Below are positions 13,240 through 24,920 of a stretch of DNA of 64,000 nucleotides, in pieces (positions within the stretch are counted from its first letter, which is position 1; every line of letters starts with the position of its first letter). The translations under genes and the position numbers were made by a program. The notes below the pieces were generated by a model. It was given only the letters and a program-made list of their open reading frames with translations, did not search any database and was not told the origin of the DNA. This DNA is from Euonymus europaeus (lineage: Eukaryota; Streptophyta; Magnoliopsida; Celastrales; Celastraceae): positions 14,833,001 through 14,897,000 of the forward strand of contig OY756972.1 of NCBI GenBank assembly GCA_963580455.1, given 5' to 3'.

Positions 13240-14242
13240 ATTGGGAAGAGGAAATGGATACATACTTCAAAAATATGAACTCATTTGATGAAGGAATTGA
13301 ATACCCTACTGGTTCATTTAAGAAATATTAGTTTGATGAACTATTGAACCCTGACAGTTGGTTGAAGGACACAATAAGTATTCCTTAAATTTTTAAATAT
13401 TGCATATATTCATAGATATATTACAAGCACAGTTAACAAGTGTACAATATTTTCAGCATTTGGACATTGCAACATATTTCATTTGCAAGAGGAATTCTGA
13501 ACACCCCAGGATTTTCAACCAAAAATTTGATATTCTAACAACATAATTCCATATAAGTTGTTTATCGAAAATTATTTCTATTTTGGTTATCATTGTATAT
13601 AATTGGTTTCTATTTTGTTTGTTAAGTCAAAATTATTTTTTGGTTTTGATTATGTATACAACTACAGTTTCAATTTATATGGTTTTCATTCAAAAAATCT
13701 ACAATATACAAAAAGTGCGATAAAAATGGACTTTCTGGAGACTGTTTGGGGCATGGACAACTAATATAACATGATATCATGGGCTGAACTTGACAAAATC
13801 TACTTCCCAACAAATTTTATAGGAGAACATTGGGTGGCTGTGGAACTAACATGAAAAAAGAAAAATTATCATGTATGATTCTATGAAATGACATACTAGG
13901 AAAGGTACTTTCCGAAAGTTGGTAGAACCAATTGAAACTCTGATTCCATGAGTCCTAAAAGAGACAAATATTATCAAGGAGGACATACCATGGATAGTTG
14001 CATGGCCTATAGACGTACCTCAACAATCTAATGGGTACGCAAGCTTAGCTTGTTGTTGGAAAATATGTGTGAAATATTTACTTATTTAATATAGATAAAA
14101 AATTTTCATATCGGATTGTGGGGTATTTTGCATCAAGTTCATTGAGATGTTGAGTGCAAGCATGCCTATAAGTTTTCTTGGAGTAGAGAGTATGAAGTTT
14201 TTAAGGAGGAAGATGATGGTTGAGATATGGAAGAAAAATTGA
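13240..14242 (+). pseudogene. Relic of a Ulp1-like (C48) cysteine protease
   Basis: Pieces of a C48 protease domain lie in order on the plus strand. Near 13450-13540 is a helix reading 'HLDIATYFICKRNSEHP'. Near 13820-13845 is 'GEHWVAVEL', holding the catalytic His. Near 13870 comes 'YDSM', with the usual Asp. Near 14110-14150 is 'SDCGVFCIKFIEML', holding the catalytic Cys in its DCG setting. The frame ends with a TGA at 14240. The parts lie in different frames separated by probable introns (one donor near 13375) and by stop codons, so the copy is broken. The start is unknown. In plants, Ulp1-type domains often ride in Mutator-like or CACTA transposons, so this is probably transposon cargo rather than a host SUMO protease. 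That origin is inference: no terminal repeats or transposase were found. Confidence 0.65.
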
Positions 14243-14591
14243 ATCCTATGATTTCTAGTTTTAAGCTTAGTTTATCATATATGTAGTGAATAATGTTACA
14301 TATTTGTTGTGAATGATTATGAACAATGTTACATATTTGTTGTGAATGGTTGTGAACAGTGAACAAATATGTTTTGAGCAAGTTATCATTTTGTTGTGAA
14401 CAAGCTATCATTTCTGTTTTGAAAGGGTTATCATTAGGTTATAAATAAGGACAGTTAATTATTATTGTTTTTAATAGGTGTCCAAATTTCATCATCACTA
14501 ATTTATTATATTAATTTTTATATTGTGGTGCTAACATCCACCTGTAATAACCGATTATAAATATTAAAATAGTGTAAATACTTTTTTTAAA
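14243..14591. other. AT-rich spacer, no gene seen
   Basis: Contains a short imperfect repeat of 'aatgttacatatttgttgtg' near 14290-14345. Nothing else was recognised. Confidence 0.4.
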
Positions 14592-15636
14592 GGGAAAAAA
14601 TGCTCAACAAACCACCACCCCACCCTCCGAAAATAGGGGGTCAATGCATCATATGAAAACTGTAGGTGATATTTGTACAAAATATAGACGCCAAATTATC
14701 ATCCTCAAATCTCTCTTCCTCGTTGGATCCCTCCTCCTCCCTTCCCTGAAGTCCCTCCTCACCTAAACCTCTATCCAAACAGTCTCTGTAAAATGTGTGA
14801 TCCCATTTCAATCACTGAATCTTCTCTCTCGATTGGGGCTTCTCTATGATGGATTCGAAAAATTGGGTTGTTGTGATTAGCTGTTTGGAGGTGTTTTGGG
14901 AAGAAGCGGTTCTGTTGATTAAAGAAAACGATAAGTACACCCACAATTTTTAGTTGATCATTAAAGAGAACGGTCAACCCTCCTAAACTGCTTAGCATTA
15001 GGGAGGTCAATGCATTATATGAAAACTCTAAGGGGTATTTACGCAAAATACAGATGCCCAATTAGCATCCTCAAATCTCTCTTCCCCGTTGGATCCCTTC
15101 TCCTCCCCTTCCCTGAATTCCCTCATCACCTGAACCCCTATCCAAACAGTCCATGTGAAATGTGTGACCTCCCATTTCAATATCTGAATCTTCTCTTTGA
15201 TGGATTTGAAAAATTGGTTTTGGTGATTGATCAAAACAGAATCATAATTTCGAGGAGAAAGATTGTGAAGAATACGACAGTGATTGTGCAGAGACAAGAG
15301 AAGAATTAAGAGAAAACAACCATGGCTTGAAAGGATAAAGCCGATATGGATGTCAAATGACTAGACAACTGTCTCTCTCTATCCTATGTTCAATGACCAT
15401 GGATCAAGTACAACATCTTATGGTGTGCTTACCGCTCTTCCTCGTATGCTCCAATCTCTTGTAGCTCTTCATTCCGCCACTGCCGCTCAAGCCTAAACCC
15501 CACCATTAAATCTCTGTACAGAAACCGATAGTTGGAGGCATCAGTAGTTGAAAACTGGGGACGTGTTTGCCATTTTCGTTAATTTATAAGGTATTTGCAC
15601 AAAATACAATAGTTTGGAGGGTCTGAGCATATTTCT
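14592..15636. mobile_element. Possible non-autonomous element with internal duplication
   Basis: The ends are imperfectly inverted: GGAAAAAATGCTCA at 14593 faces TGAGCATATTTCTC near 15623-15636, each followed inwards by CCCTCC. Inside is a direct duplication of about 240 bp (about 14640-14880 and 15007-15250). Both copies carry 'gtcaatgca', 'atcctcaaatctctcttcc', 'gttggatccc' and 'tatccaaacagtc', and look like the 5' end of a gene. A Mutator-like element that captured a gene piece is one reading, but no target duplication was found. Confidence 0.35.
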
Positions 15637-16339
15637 CTATTAATATTCATGTTAATCATATTATGTGTGTTAATAGTACAATTAACGTTACAATTAATGT
15701 GAGTTTAGAAAGATGTCAATTTTTTTAGGATTATTTGGTGATAAGTCTTTTATATGGACTTTATATTCTATTTATTTTTTAAAAAGTTTGTAGCTCAATA
15801 TATCCCCAATTATTTGAAGTTTAGCTCAATAAAGACAACTTTAAATTTTAACCTCAATTAATGACGATTTTACTCTGTCCTAATTTAAACCTATCATTAT
15901 TTTTATTAGTATATGATTGCTTTTTATTTAGAAAATAATTATTATAATAAAATAAATATAAATACAATCTTAAAAAGTTGGGTGAAAATCATGTCTTTTA
16001 TTAATATGTTTTTAAAGATAAACTAATATTTTCACTTCTGATGAATCAAAGTGAAAAGTCGATCAACCAAATTTTTTCCTTTCCCGAAAATCAAGTGCAC
16101 TCACATGCACAAAATTTATTTGACTTAGTAACCTGTGCATATGCATTAAAATCTGTGAATCACTATATTATCTAAATTAACAATGAAACACTTGTGTATC
16201 AACAAAACGTTATCCAATACAAATGTCAATATTTTATTAAATTGTTCATTAACAAACAAAGCCAATAACTTATGAGAATAATATCATAATAAAACTCAAT
16301 TCATATTTCAAACAAAACCAAATACCAAAACAATTTCTA
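15637..16339. other. AT-rich intergenic sequence, no gene seen
   Basis: Strongly AT-rich. No coding frame, RNA gene or repeat boundary was recognised. Confidence 0.4.
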
Positions 16340-17310
16340 ACCATGTTGGTAACTTTTGCGAAAATTCTCTGAATTTTGGGTAAGAAATCCTCTGATTTTT
16401 TTTTTTTTTTTTTTGCATAATTTCAAAAACTCTTCTGAATTGTTTTGGTGAGTTTTGTAAAATCCTCTGAATTCATGACAAGTTTGAGAAATTCTTTGAT
16501 CATCTAAATTTTTGGTTGTTTTTTTGTTTGATTTTGACAAATCCTCTAAATTTTTTATAGAAAAATTTAGATTTAGGGGATTTCTGGTAATAGGTAAAAA
16601 GTTTAAGGTTTTGAGATTTAAGATATTAGAGTTTAGGGTATAAGATTTTAGGGTTTAGGAGATTATAATTTATTATTTAGGATTTTGAGGTTTAGGACTT
16701 AAGGTTTAAGGTTTAGGGTTTAGTAATATAAGTTTGTAAAATTTATGATTTTCTTCTTATTTTTGTAAATTCTTCTTAATTACTTGTAAGATTTTTTGTT
16801 CAAAATTAAAACTAGAATTGTTAACATTCAGATGATTTCTGGAAAATGTAGAGAATTTCTGGTTATAAGGTTTAAAGTTTAAGAGTCTAGGGTTTAGAAG
16901 ATTAGAGTTTAGTGTTTAAAGTTTATGATTTTGAGATTTAAGAGATTAAAGATTTAGTATTTAGGATTTCTGGGTTAGAATTTAGAGTTTTGGGTTGTTT
17001 TTTGCTTGATTTTCAAAAATTATTATAATTTTTATTATATATTTTATGAATCTTTTTTTTGTGCTTAATTTCAAAAATTCATCTGATTTATTTTAGTAAA
17101 TTTTTCGAAATCCTTTAAATTTGAGACAAGTTTGTGAAATCATCTGAATTTTTGATAACTTTTTATTTGATTTTCAAAAATTGTATATTTTTACGAAATC
17201 ATCTAATTTTTTTTTCTTAATTTTGAAAAATCCTTTGATTGGTTTTGGTGAGTTTTGAGAAATCCTCTGAATTTTAGATAAGTTCGTTAAATCCTCTGAA
17301 TTCAATGAAC
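16340..17310. repeat. Decayed AT-rich tandem repeat with TTTAGGG-like motifs
   Basis: Variants of 'aaatcctctgaattt' recur with 'gacaagtttg' and 'ttggttttggtgagtttt' blocks (near 16370, 16440, 16530, 17090, 17230 and 17290). Between 16560 and 16990 there are many short 'tttagggttt' and 'gtttaggatt' pieces resembling, but not matching, plant telomere repeats (TTTAGGG). The unit is irregular and no clean period could be set by eye. The array ends about 490 bp before the PEX12 start codon. Confidence 0.5.
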
Positions 17311-17643
17311 AGACATTTAAACATATTGATCATGGGTCTCATTGGAAAGATTTTTTCGTGCTGATTATGAATCATTTTTTCAAAAAAATTCAACTTATAT
17401 TTTGAGAGATAAAACTATTTTAAAGGTTTTAAAATATAAAAAATATTTTTTTTATGATGTCAGCATATGTTATACAATAAGAATTTATTGAAATAAAAAT
17501 AATTTTGTCCAGAATTATTTAAAAAATATTTTAAAATATTAAAAATTAAAGATGAAATATACATTTTTATTAAGATATTTATTGGTGAATATCTTTTCTT
17601 TTTCAAGAGTGAACTAATTTTTTTTTTTTGACATTTTGGTTAC

Positions 17644-17650
17644 TATATAA
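17644..17650 (+). promoter_or_regulatory. Possible TATA box of PEX12
   Basis: TATATAA lies 147 bp before the PEX12 start codon, which would leave a 5' leader of roughly 110-120 bp. The surroundings are AT-rich, so a chance match is possible. Confidence 0.35.
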
Positions 17651-17796
17651 GTATTTCCATAACTACAAAATTTTGGGGGTCTTAATATTACACGAGATTG
17701 ATGCCCTGAAGGGATCATAGACAAACCCTCCGAACAATTTCCATCAGATACAATTTTAAGAAAAAACCCAAAAACTGAAGAAGAAGTTGTAGGAGG

Positions 17797-20700
17797 ATGT
17801 TGTTTCAAGTGGGAGGGCAAGGAAGCCGTCCCACCTTCTTCGAGATGGCCGCTGCCCAGCAACTTCCGGCCAGTCTCCGTGCGGCGCTCACTTATTCTAT
17901 CGGCGTAAGCATCCTTCTCTGAATTTCATTTCTCTGAGCAGTTAGGGATTTCTGAGATTTTTTATGATAAAAACTTGATCTTTGCAGGTACTGGCATTAA
18001 GGAGACCGCTCCTCCACAAGGTTTTAGATTTTGAAGATGAATTCTTTGGTCTTCTCATGCTTGTTCTTGAAACTCATAGCTTACGAACTACTGGTTTGTT
18101 TTTACACTTGCTCTGCTGATTTATTCCTGTTTTTTCAGACTTTGGCCTGGAGCCATGTACGATTTACGGCATAATTAGTTTATCTCTTAGATTTCAGTCA
18201 CTCCTGAGCGTTACATATAATAATGACAAATGTCCTTTCATGCATGAAATGAACTTTGATCTAAAGTATTGTTATGAAGAGCAGTATTTCATGTGGAAAG
18301 TGAGGGGCAGTAATGGGTTGTCTTATCTTACTTGAACATTGTGCTTTTGCTGTTCTTGTCACCCAATTCTGTGTAGTCTGAAACTTCATTTTATGCTAAC
18401 CTTGTCAAATTCCTGCTTTTTCCTATTTCCTTGCACAGTCCTACTCTTTTCCTATTTCCTTACACAATCCTGCTCTTTTCCTATGAGAAGGGGGAAGGAA
18501 AGGAATTGTGCTCTTAATTTTCTTTAACATTTTATTGTGTTTTTGTGATATCTTCTTCAACGTCAACAACCCATTGAGTATTATTTCTATTTCATAGTAA
18601 CTGATCATAATTGATGCAAAATTGTAAACGTTAGTATTTTATTGGAGATTGATTACTTACTCATAGAACTCTGCAATTTGTTGGCCATTTCACTCATTGA
18701 AATTTGTTAGCCCTTTTCCAAAAAAATTCCAAGGAAAAAAAACATATATATATCGCTCACTCACTGGTGGTGGTAATCTGTAATTGGAGCATGACATTGC
18801 ATCCTCTTTAATGGGACTATGGGAGCCATGCTAGTTCTGTTACTCTTCATTGATTCATTCTTATATATATATATATATTTTTTTTTTCTTTTTTCAGATG
18901 CTTCTTTTTCTGAATCACTTTATGGTCTGCGAAGGAGATCAATTAATATGAGAGCAGAGAAGGGCAATAACCGTCCAAACTCAGGGGATGGAATTCAGCA
19001 TGCTGGATTGAAAAAGCACCAAAGAGTTCTTTCAGTTGTATTTTTGGTATACTATTCAGATTTCTTTATGTATTCAGGACTTTCCTGAAGAAGCTTCTTT
19101 ACTTATATTGGTCCCTTCACTGAAGTATACTTTTGTTTTGATATTTCATGCTAAATCAATAACTTCCTTGCAGAACCTTGGCTAGGCAAAGGGCTGATGA
19201 ATGTTTGTTTTTGATGATTCCATTTAGGTTGTTTTGCCATATTTTAAATCCAAATTGCATTCAGTCTATAACAATGAAAGGGAAGCCAGGCTTCGAGCAA
19301 GTTTGTGGGGGCACAGTGATGAAACAAATGGTGCTTCTGACTATTTCAACGAAGGAGAGGGTTTTCCTGTTTCAAGTGAAACTTCAGTCACTGGAACATC
19401 TCTTAGAGCACGATTAAAAAAAAAAATTCAGACAATTTTGGCTGCTTGCTATCCTTGGCTGCATGCCAGCGGTGAAGGTATGTGCAGCTTTAAGTTCTTA
19501 TTAGCAAGATTTTATTTTCTGCAATGCTTGTCATTTATTATTTAAAAGTATTTTTTATTGTGGCCGATTTATTGATAGTAAAATGTCTTGGTTGCTTGTG
19601 TAACAATTCCTTGAGTTTCATTATTGCAAAAGTACTGTGTGGGCATATCTGCTTGTACGCTTGCATGTCCTTGTGCTTGTTAAGCTTGTTTGAGCTTCTT
19701 TTTTTATTTTTTTTTCTTTTTCTCATTTAATCTAATTATGTATTAGAAAAAAGTGTGCTGCGTGGGTGTATGTGCTCCTGTTTGTGCATCCATATGTATT
19801 TACGTGAACAAAATTTTCAAGTATTTAAGGGTAAATATATTTCTACTTCTTTCTTTTTTATAACACAGGCAATCTTAGTTGAGATATTGTTGATAATCAG
19901 AGCATTTTCTTTTTCCCTATGATTGAATTGCTACTTTAGCTCATTCATATGTATCATATTGTTTCTCAGAATCATATTATGAGTAGACCTTATTTTTTCT
20001 TTTCATTTTGTGCTTTGAGTTCTTGTCAAGTTCATTTAGCTGTCTTAAAATATTTCTCGTTTGAGCATTTTTTTAATTCTGTGAATATCATAAAAATATT
20101 TACAATGCAGGATTATCATTCAGCTATCAGCTCCTATATCTGTTGGATGCAACTGGATTCTATTCCCTAGGATTGCATGTACTTGGGATTCATGTTTGTC
20201 GGGCCTCAGGACAGGAGCTGGTATTAGATTTATTACTCTATTCTATTGATTATATCATATCATTGTTCCAGTTAGGACTGTAAATGAGTTGAGCTCTGCC
20301 ATCCGCACGACCCGCCTTCATAGTATTTGTTAACTATTCACTATCGTGTGAAGTAATATTATATTAAACAGTAGTTTACTTATTTTTTACCAAGTTATTA
20401 AGTTACAAATTAGGCATCTTAAGGACCGTAGTGATACTGAAATTTAACTGGTAGCTAATAAGTTGTGTAATTATGCATGTCGTGACTATGAAGTAGCTAG
20501 TTCAGTGGGATAGTTGATTGTTGTTATTAAATTAAGAAAAACACAGGCTTCTCTTTTTTTAAATGGTTAGAAGAACTTTTTATTCTAATTTCCCCCACCT
20601 GACAAAATATGAAAACTGACTTGATTAGTTCTATATAACATTTTGTTGCTTAGATTTTTTTAATTAATAGGGTATGTATAATTGATGTGAAATGACCCAG

Positions 20701-23554
20701 CCTGAACAAGTTAACTTATTGGGTTGAATGGCAAAGTAACTAATCTAAACATGGTATCAGATTTGGAGGTTTTGGGTTCAAATCTTAGTGTCCACAATTT
20801 AAACCCCCCTTTGTTGTTGCCCCCAACTGTGGGCCTTTGTGTGTGAGTAGCCAAGTGTTGGGCCTCGTTTGTTGTGCATGTGTTGGACCGTCGTAGTTGC
20901 AAAAGCCCACTTGTGAGGGGAGTGTAAGAAAATGTATAGTTGTATAAATGATGTGATGGCAATGTAACTAATATTAACATATTTTAAATAAAAATGGCGT
21001 TATTGGAAGACCGCAAAAGACATGGATGCAAGTTTTAAGAAGGATAGGAATTTTGAATTATATATGATAAGAGATAATTTAGCTTTAAATAAGAGCGAAT
21101 GGTGGACGAGGATCAATGTAGTGGACTCCAAGTCCATCTAACTTCTTGTAAGGATTTGTGTAGCCGATCAATTTTGGGATAGATGCTTTGATGATGATGA
21201 TTGATGGCGCTACGTTTCCCTTCCTGATAGTTTAGTAGTAAATTTTCAGTTGGATGCCTTAATATTGAAAGGTTAAGCTTCCCCTTTGTCATATATATTT
21301 ATATGTTTATATGTGCGTACATACACACACCCACAAATATGTATACAGACATATATTTATATATCAATCCTCTTCTACTATCTTTTTTTATGTTAAGGTA
21401 GATGGATACGTCTTCTCGAATTTCAAAGATACGAAGCCGTGAGAGGGAGAGACTGCGAGGTCCTCTGTGGCTGAAGGTATAGTCAATAGTTTTGGTACCC
21501 AACTACAGTTTGTATATTTTCCCTGGTTAAGTTGATAATGCTGGATTTTGTTTTTCGAAAGCATAGCATCTTAATCATGTTGTTTGTATGCTTTCAGGCA
21601 ATACAAGGAGCATTGCTTACGTGTACATATACAATGCTTGACTATGCACAGACTGGTTTGATTGCAGCGGTGTTTATTTTCAAAGTGAGTGTCATATACT
21701 TTTGGAACTTCACTGAAGTATATTTTCAGTCACAATCATCTTCTGGCTTTTATTATTGACGTGATATAGGATAAGAAACTATGAGGGAGTATAAAGCATT
21801 TGGAAGGCAAGAGTTCGATGAAAGACTGGGAATTCCACTTTCGTGCTCGAGGATTTCTCATTAAAAGACTGATGTAAACTATCAAAATGCAATATTATTA
21901 GTATGAGGACTAAAGGTAGAAAAATGGTGGACTAGATTGGAGAAAATAGTGGACAAGAATGGAGTTAAAGGCCAGTAATATAATATGTGAAGAAAATGGT
22001 GAGCAATGAATTTATCTTTCTGAAAATTGTTCATTCCCTTGAATGCTTTTTGGCTCCTTCCTTTCTGATACTTCACATTGGTGCTCCCATAAAAGGCCCT
22101 TCGCTGAAACTAATCCACTTTATGTGAGAAACTCTTAGGGGTGGTTATTGGAAGTAGGAATTGTTTTGGCCTGAGAATCCGGTGTCAAACATTCTTTGTT
22201 ACGTGAAAAAAGAACAAAAAGCGTTTGTGGATGCCATCGCAGTATGACAACTGTAATGCTTTCAGCTGAATGCATTCTGAAGCTGAGACTTCCCGAATCT
22301 TCCGAGTTGATTACTTTTGTTGACCATTTTAACTTCACTGAATAAGTTGATGCTTCATGAGTATATGTGAGTAAATATTTTTTGAGCTGACATATTAACT
22401 TTCATGTTGTCATGAATTACATAAAGATGATGGAATGGTGGTATCAATCTGCCGAGGAGAGAATGTCAGCTCCAACCGTCTATCCTCCTCCTCCTCCACC
22501 ACCACCACCGCAGGTGAAGAGGCAATTTAACATTTGTTGCTTTCCCTCTCTCTCTCTCAAACACAAACACACACACACCCACAATGGCACAAACGCCTAA
22601 TCTGATGAAGAACCATAGTTCCTGTACCTTGTGCATTTCTCCTGGCCCACCATGGCTTGTGTGCACTTTCTCTTGATCCTACTAATTCATATCACAATAC
22701 CTACAATTGTCCTTAGATTTCATATGAGCACTCAGTGTTTGTTAGATTACTGGAACAGCATTGAATTTTTTCTATTTGTCATAAAAAATGATTATGGAAA
22801 TTTTAGATGAGTTTCCATGGCGACTCTGCAAATGTTTGTACTTTGTTGGCCCAATGGCAAATGATGACCGTTATAAAGTACCATCAATTCAGATTCGGCA
22901 ATTCTAGTTGTAGCTTCTGTTGATCTGTTGTTATTGTGTCAATAATCAGTGATTTGTCATTTATGCAGGTTGCCAAGGAGGGGATTCAACTGTCACCTGA
23001 TAGAACAATCTGCCCTCTGTGCTCACAGAAGCGTGCAAATCCATCTGTAGTTACAGTCTCTGGGTTTGTCTTTTGCTATACTTGCATATTCAAATATGTA
23101 TCCCAGGTGAGCCAGTGTTGACTACTAAAACCAGAATAACTTGAGTATTATAGTTTATATTTGGTCACTATAAGAAGTTGTAAATTTCTAACTTTTTATC
23201 AAGAGTTACCAGAAACTCTTTGATAGAAATTGCATTTCTCTGTTCTTTGGATGTTGGGTGGCGAAATGCTGATTTTTGGTTCACACTGCTTTACTGCCAT
23301 TTCTTAGTGACACTCATATTTATTCATTCAAGTTACCAATTCAGATGAATGTATTATGCTGTTTTAGATGGATTATCTTTGGCATACACTATTTTAGGTC
23401 AAATTATTGGTTTGATTAATCTTTGTATTATAAAATTTTCATTTTCTCACATAATTCTATTCTTTGTTTTCCATTTCCACAGTATGAGCGCTGCCCAATT
23501 ACATTGATGCCTGCAACTGCTGATCACATAAGAAGGCTCTTCCATGATTTGTAA
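17797..23554 (+). CDS. PEX12: Peroxisome assembly protein 12 (PEX12), ten exons
   Basis: PEX12 is one of three RING-type peroxins in the peroxisomal membrane that ubiquitinate the import receptor PEX5 for recycling. Ten exons join in frame with GT-AG introns: 17797-17904, 17988-18093, 18898-19046, 19228-19477, 20111-20220, 21402-21476, 21598-21684, 22427-22513, 22969-23106 and 23483-23554. They give 393 residues, the length I recall for Arabidopsis PEX12. The start 'MLFQVGGQGSRPTFFEMA' is typical of plant PEX12. The N-terminal part holds the membrane segments ('LLYLLDATGFYSLGLHVLG', 'GLIAAVFIFKMMEWWYQ'), followed by a run of nine prolines. The C-terminal RING is incomplete, as is normal for PEX12, with CPLC, CYTC and one further Cys (ERCP). 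I see no stop, frameshift or lost splice site, so it is probably functional. Introns 2 and 5 are the long ones; intron 5 contains transposon relics. Confidence 0.97.
18420..18484 (+). repeat. 29-bp tandem duplication in PEX12 intron 2
   Basis: Two 29-bp units starting TTCCTATTTCCTT lie at 18420-18448 and 18449-18477, followed by a partial third. They differ at three positions. They are intronic, with no coding effect. Confidence 0.8.
20673..20979 (+). mobile_element. TRIM-like miniature LTR element in PEX12 intron 5
   Basis: A left repeat containing 'tgtataattgatgtga' and ending 'taatctaaaca' is followed at 20752 by TGGTATCAGA, a tRNA-Met-type primer-binding site. A purine tract, GAGGGGAGTG, at 20915-20924 is followed by a second repeat with 'tgtataaatgatgtga' that ends 'taatattaaca'. 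This is the layout of a terminal-repeat retrotransposon in miniature. The left copy holds about 40 extra bases. A tRNA-like A box (20729-20740) and B box (GGTTCAAATC, 20775-20784) also occur, so a SINE is an alternative. Confidence 0.45.
21000..21205 (+). mobile_element. 3' end of a LINE in PEX12 intron 5
   Basis: A translation starting 'GRPQKTWMQVLRR' and, after a one-base shift, continuing 'MIRDNLALNKSEWWTRI' resembles the C-terminal tail of plant LINE reverse transcriptases. It ends in a 'gatgatgatgat' tract, typical of plant LINE 3' ends. It is a 5'-truncated, decayed copy. The assignment is from family knowledge only. Confidence 0.5.
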
Positions 23555-24346
23555 GAAATCCGCAGGATAATAAAGCATAATTTGCTGGTGAAGAATTCAG
23601 TGCCCCATTCAAATGTGAAAGAAATATATTCGCTGGAAGAAATTGCCATTACAGAGCAATATTAACCCTACACTGCTTTCTGCCGGACGTCAAAAGTCAG
23701 TCTCTATACACTTATGGGAGCTAGATGCAGAATAATAGGATTGTTGTTCCTTACAAAAGACATGGAAACATTAGTAAATTATATTAACTGAGTCTGTTAT
23801 GTTTGTAAAAGCAGATGATGTTGGCAGTCCTCTGCATTTCGCTGTGGTTTATAAAATGTCGCAAGGCATCTCATCTGTCATCAAATGTAAAACATGTACC
23901 CAAAATTTGCGAATCAGTCCGCCACCAGCGGGAATTACATATGAAAGCGAGGTATTTGTTTGTACTTGTGAGTTTAGTATGTTAGCTTCATCAGAATGAA
24001 AAAAAAACCATCGTTACTTTGCATAAGCAACATCTTTGTTTCAGCTACTCTTTTTTCCAGCGTTTCTTCTGGTGATGTTCCTGTCGGGATATTTAATCTG
24101 CCCAGTGTAAATCTAGTAGCTTCCCAAAGTGCCTAAAATAGATGATTTTGTACATTGTTTTGGAGATGCAGAAGCAGAGTGTTGTAGCTGTTCTAGTGTT
24201 GATGCTCCAAAATTTGGACCATCTTGGACAATTCTCGGTGAATTTGTTCTTTGCTGCTAAATTCCCCAAAGATTAGTGTCAGGTAGTGTTTGGAAAACAA
24301 CTTTGGCACTAGCTAATAATTTGGCATGTATACTAGTAACCAATAT
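23555..24346. other. PEX12 3' flank
   Basis: Presumably holds the 3' untranslated region. Stop codons interrupt all frames except short ones (for example 23799-23999) that show no protein character. It ends exactly where an LTR begins. Confidence 0.5.
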
Positions 24347-24901
24347 TGATATTACAAAAATGATCCCACCAATGGTGCTCCGCCACGTCATATGTGGCCC
24401 AAGGACCTGTTAAGCTGACCAGGCAGCCTCCTCGGTAAGCGTGTCACCTGCTGGACCTACCAAGGTGAAAAATAGCTGGGTGCGGTCTACAATCATAATT
24501 GGGAGACCCACCTCAACAGTGATCCTTAATCCTATATAAAGCTCAGCAAGTCAGGTATTATCCAACTAATCACAATCTAAACTTTGGCTAAGAGAGAGAG
24601 CTCTAGTCCGAGGATTGAATACTTACTGACTTGAGCGTCGGAGCATCAACGCCAGAGGACTACCTCTGATGCGGCCTTAGCTCACCTTTGTTTGTTGTGC
24701 TCAGCTCCTAGACTGCTTAGCTGATCAACCTGGACTGCCCTACCTGCCTAGTCGGTAAGCTGCCTGACAAGCTACCTAGCTGGTCAATCAAGACTGCCTT
24801 GCTCGGCTGATTAGCTCCCTGGAAGGATCTTCGTCTGTGCATTATCGCAGGTCTGACCCACTGAACGTCTTCTCAGTAGTGACACCTTTTTGACGTCATC
24901 A
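24347..24901 (+). mobile_element. Tat-family LTR of a chimeric element
   Basis: Begins TGATATTACAAAAATGA and ends GACGTCATCA, the same termini as the Tat LTR at 36119-36771 read in reverse. It shares the block around 'ccagaggac' and 'gcggcctt' with the Tat LTRs. A TATA box (TATATAAA) lies at 24533-24540. At 555 bp it is shorter than the 653-bp LTR at 36119. No second LTR copy was found downstream, and no target duplication can be checked. Confidence 0.75.
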
Positions 24902-24902
24902 G

Positions 24903-24920
24903 TTTGGCGTCGTCTGTGGG
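24903..24920 (+). other. Primer-binding site next to the LTR
   Basis: TTTGGCGTCGTCTGTGGG follows the LTR end by one base. It matches the primer-binding site of the Tat element at 54396-54412 (TTTGGCGCCGCCTGTGG) with two changes, both C to T. Confidence 0.75.

Noticed and set aside
21299..21370. TA- and CA-rich tract in PEX12 intron 5
   Set aside because: Ordinary intronic low-complexity sequence, with no clean repeat unit.
23799..23999. A 66-codon frame after PEX12
   Set aside because: It lies in the 3' flank, shows no known motif, and nothing suggests it is an exon of PEX12, which already has its stop.
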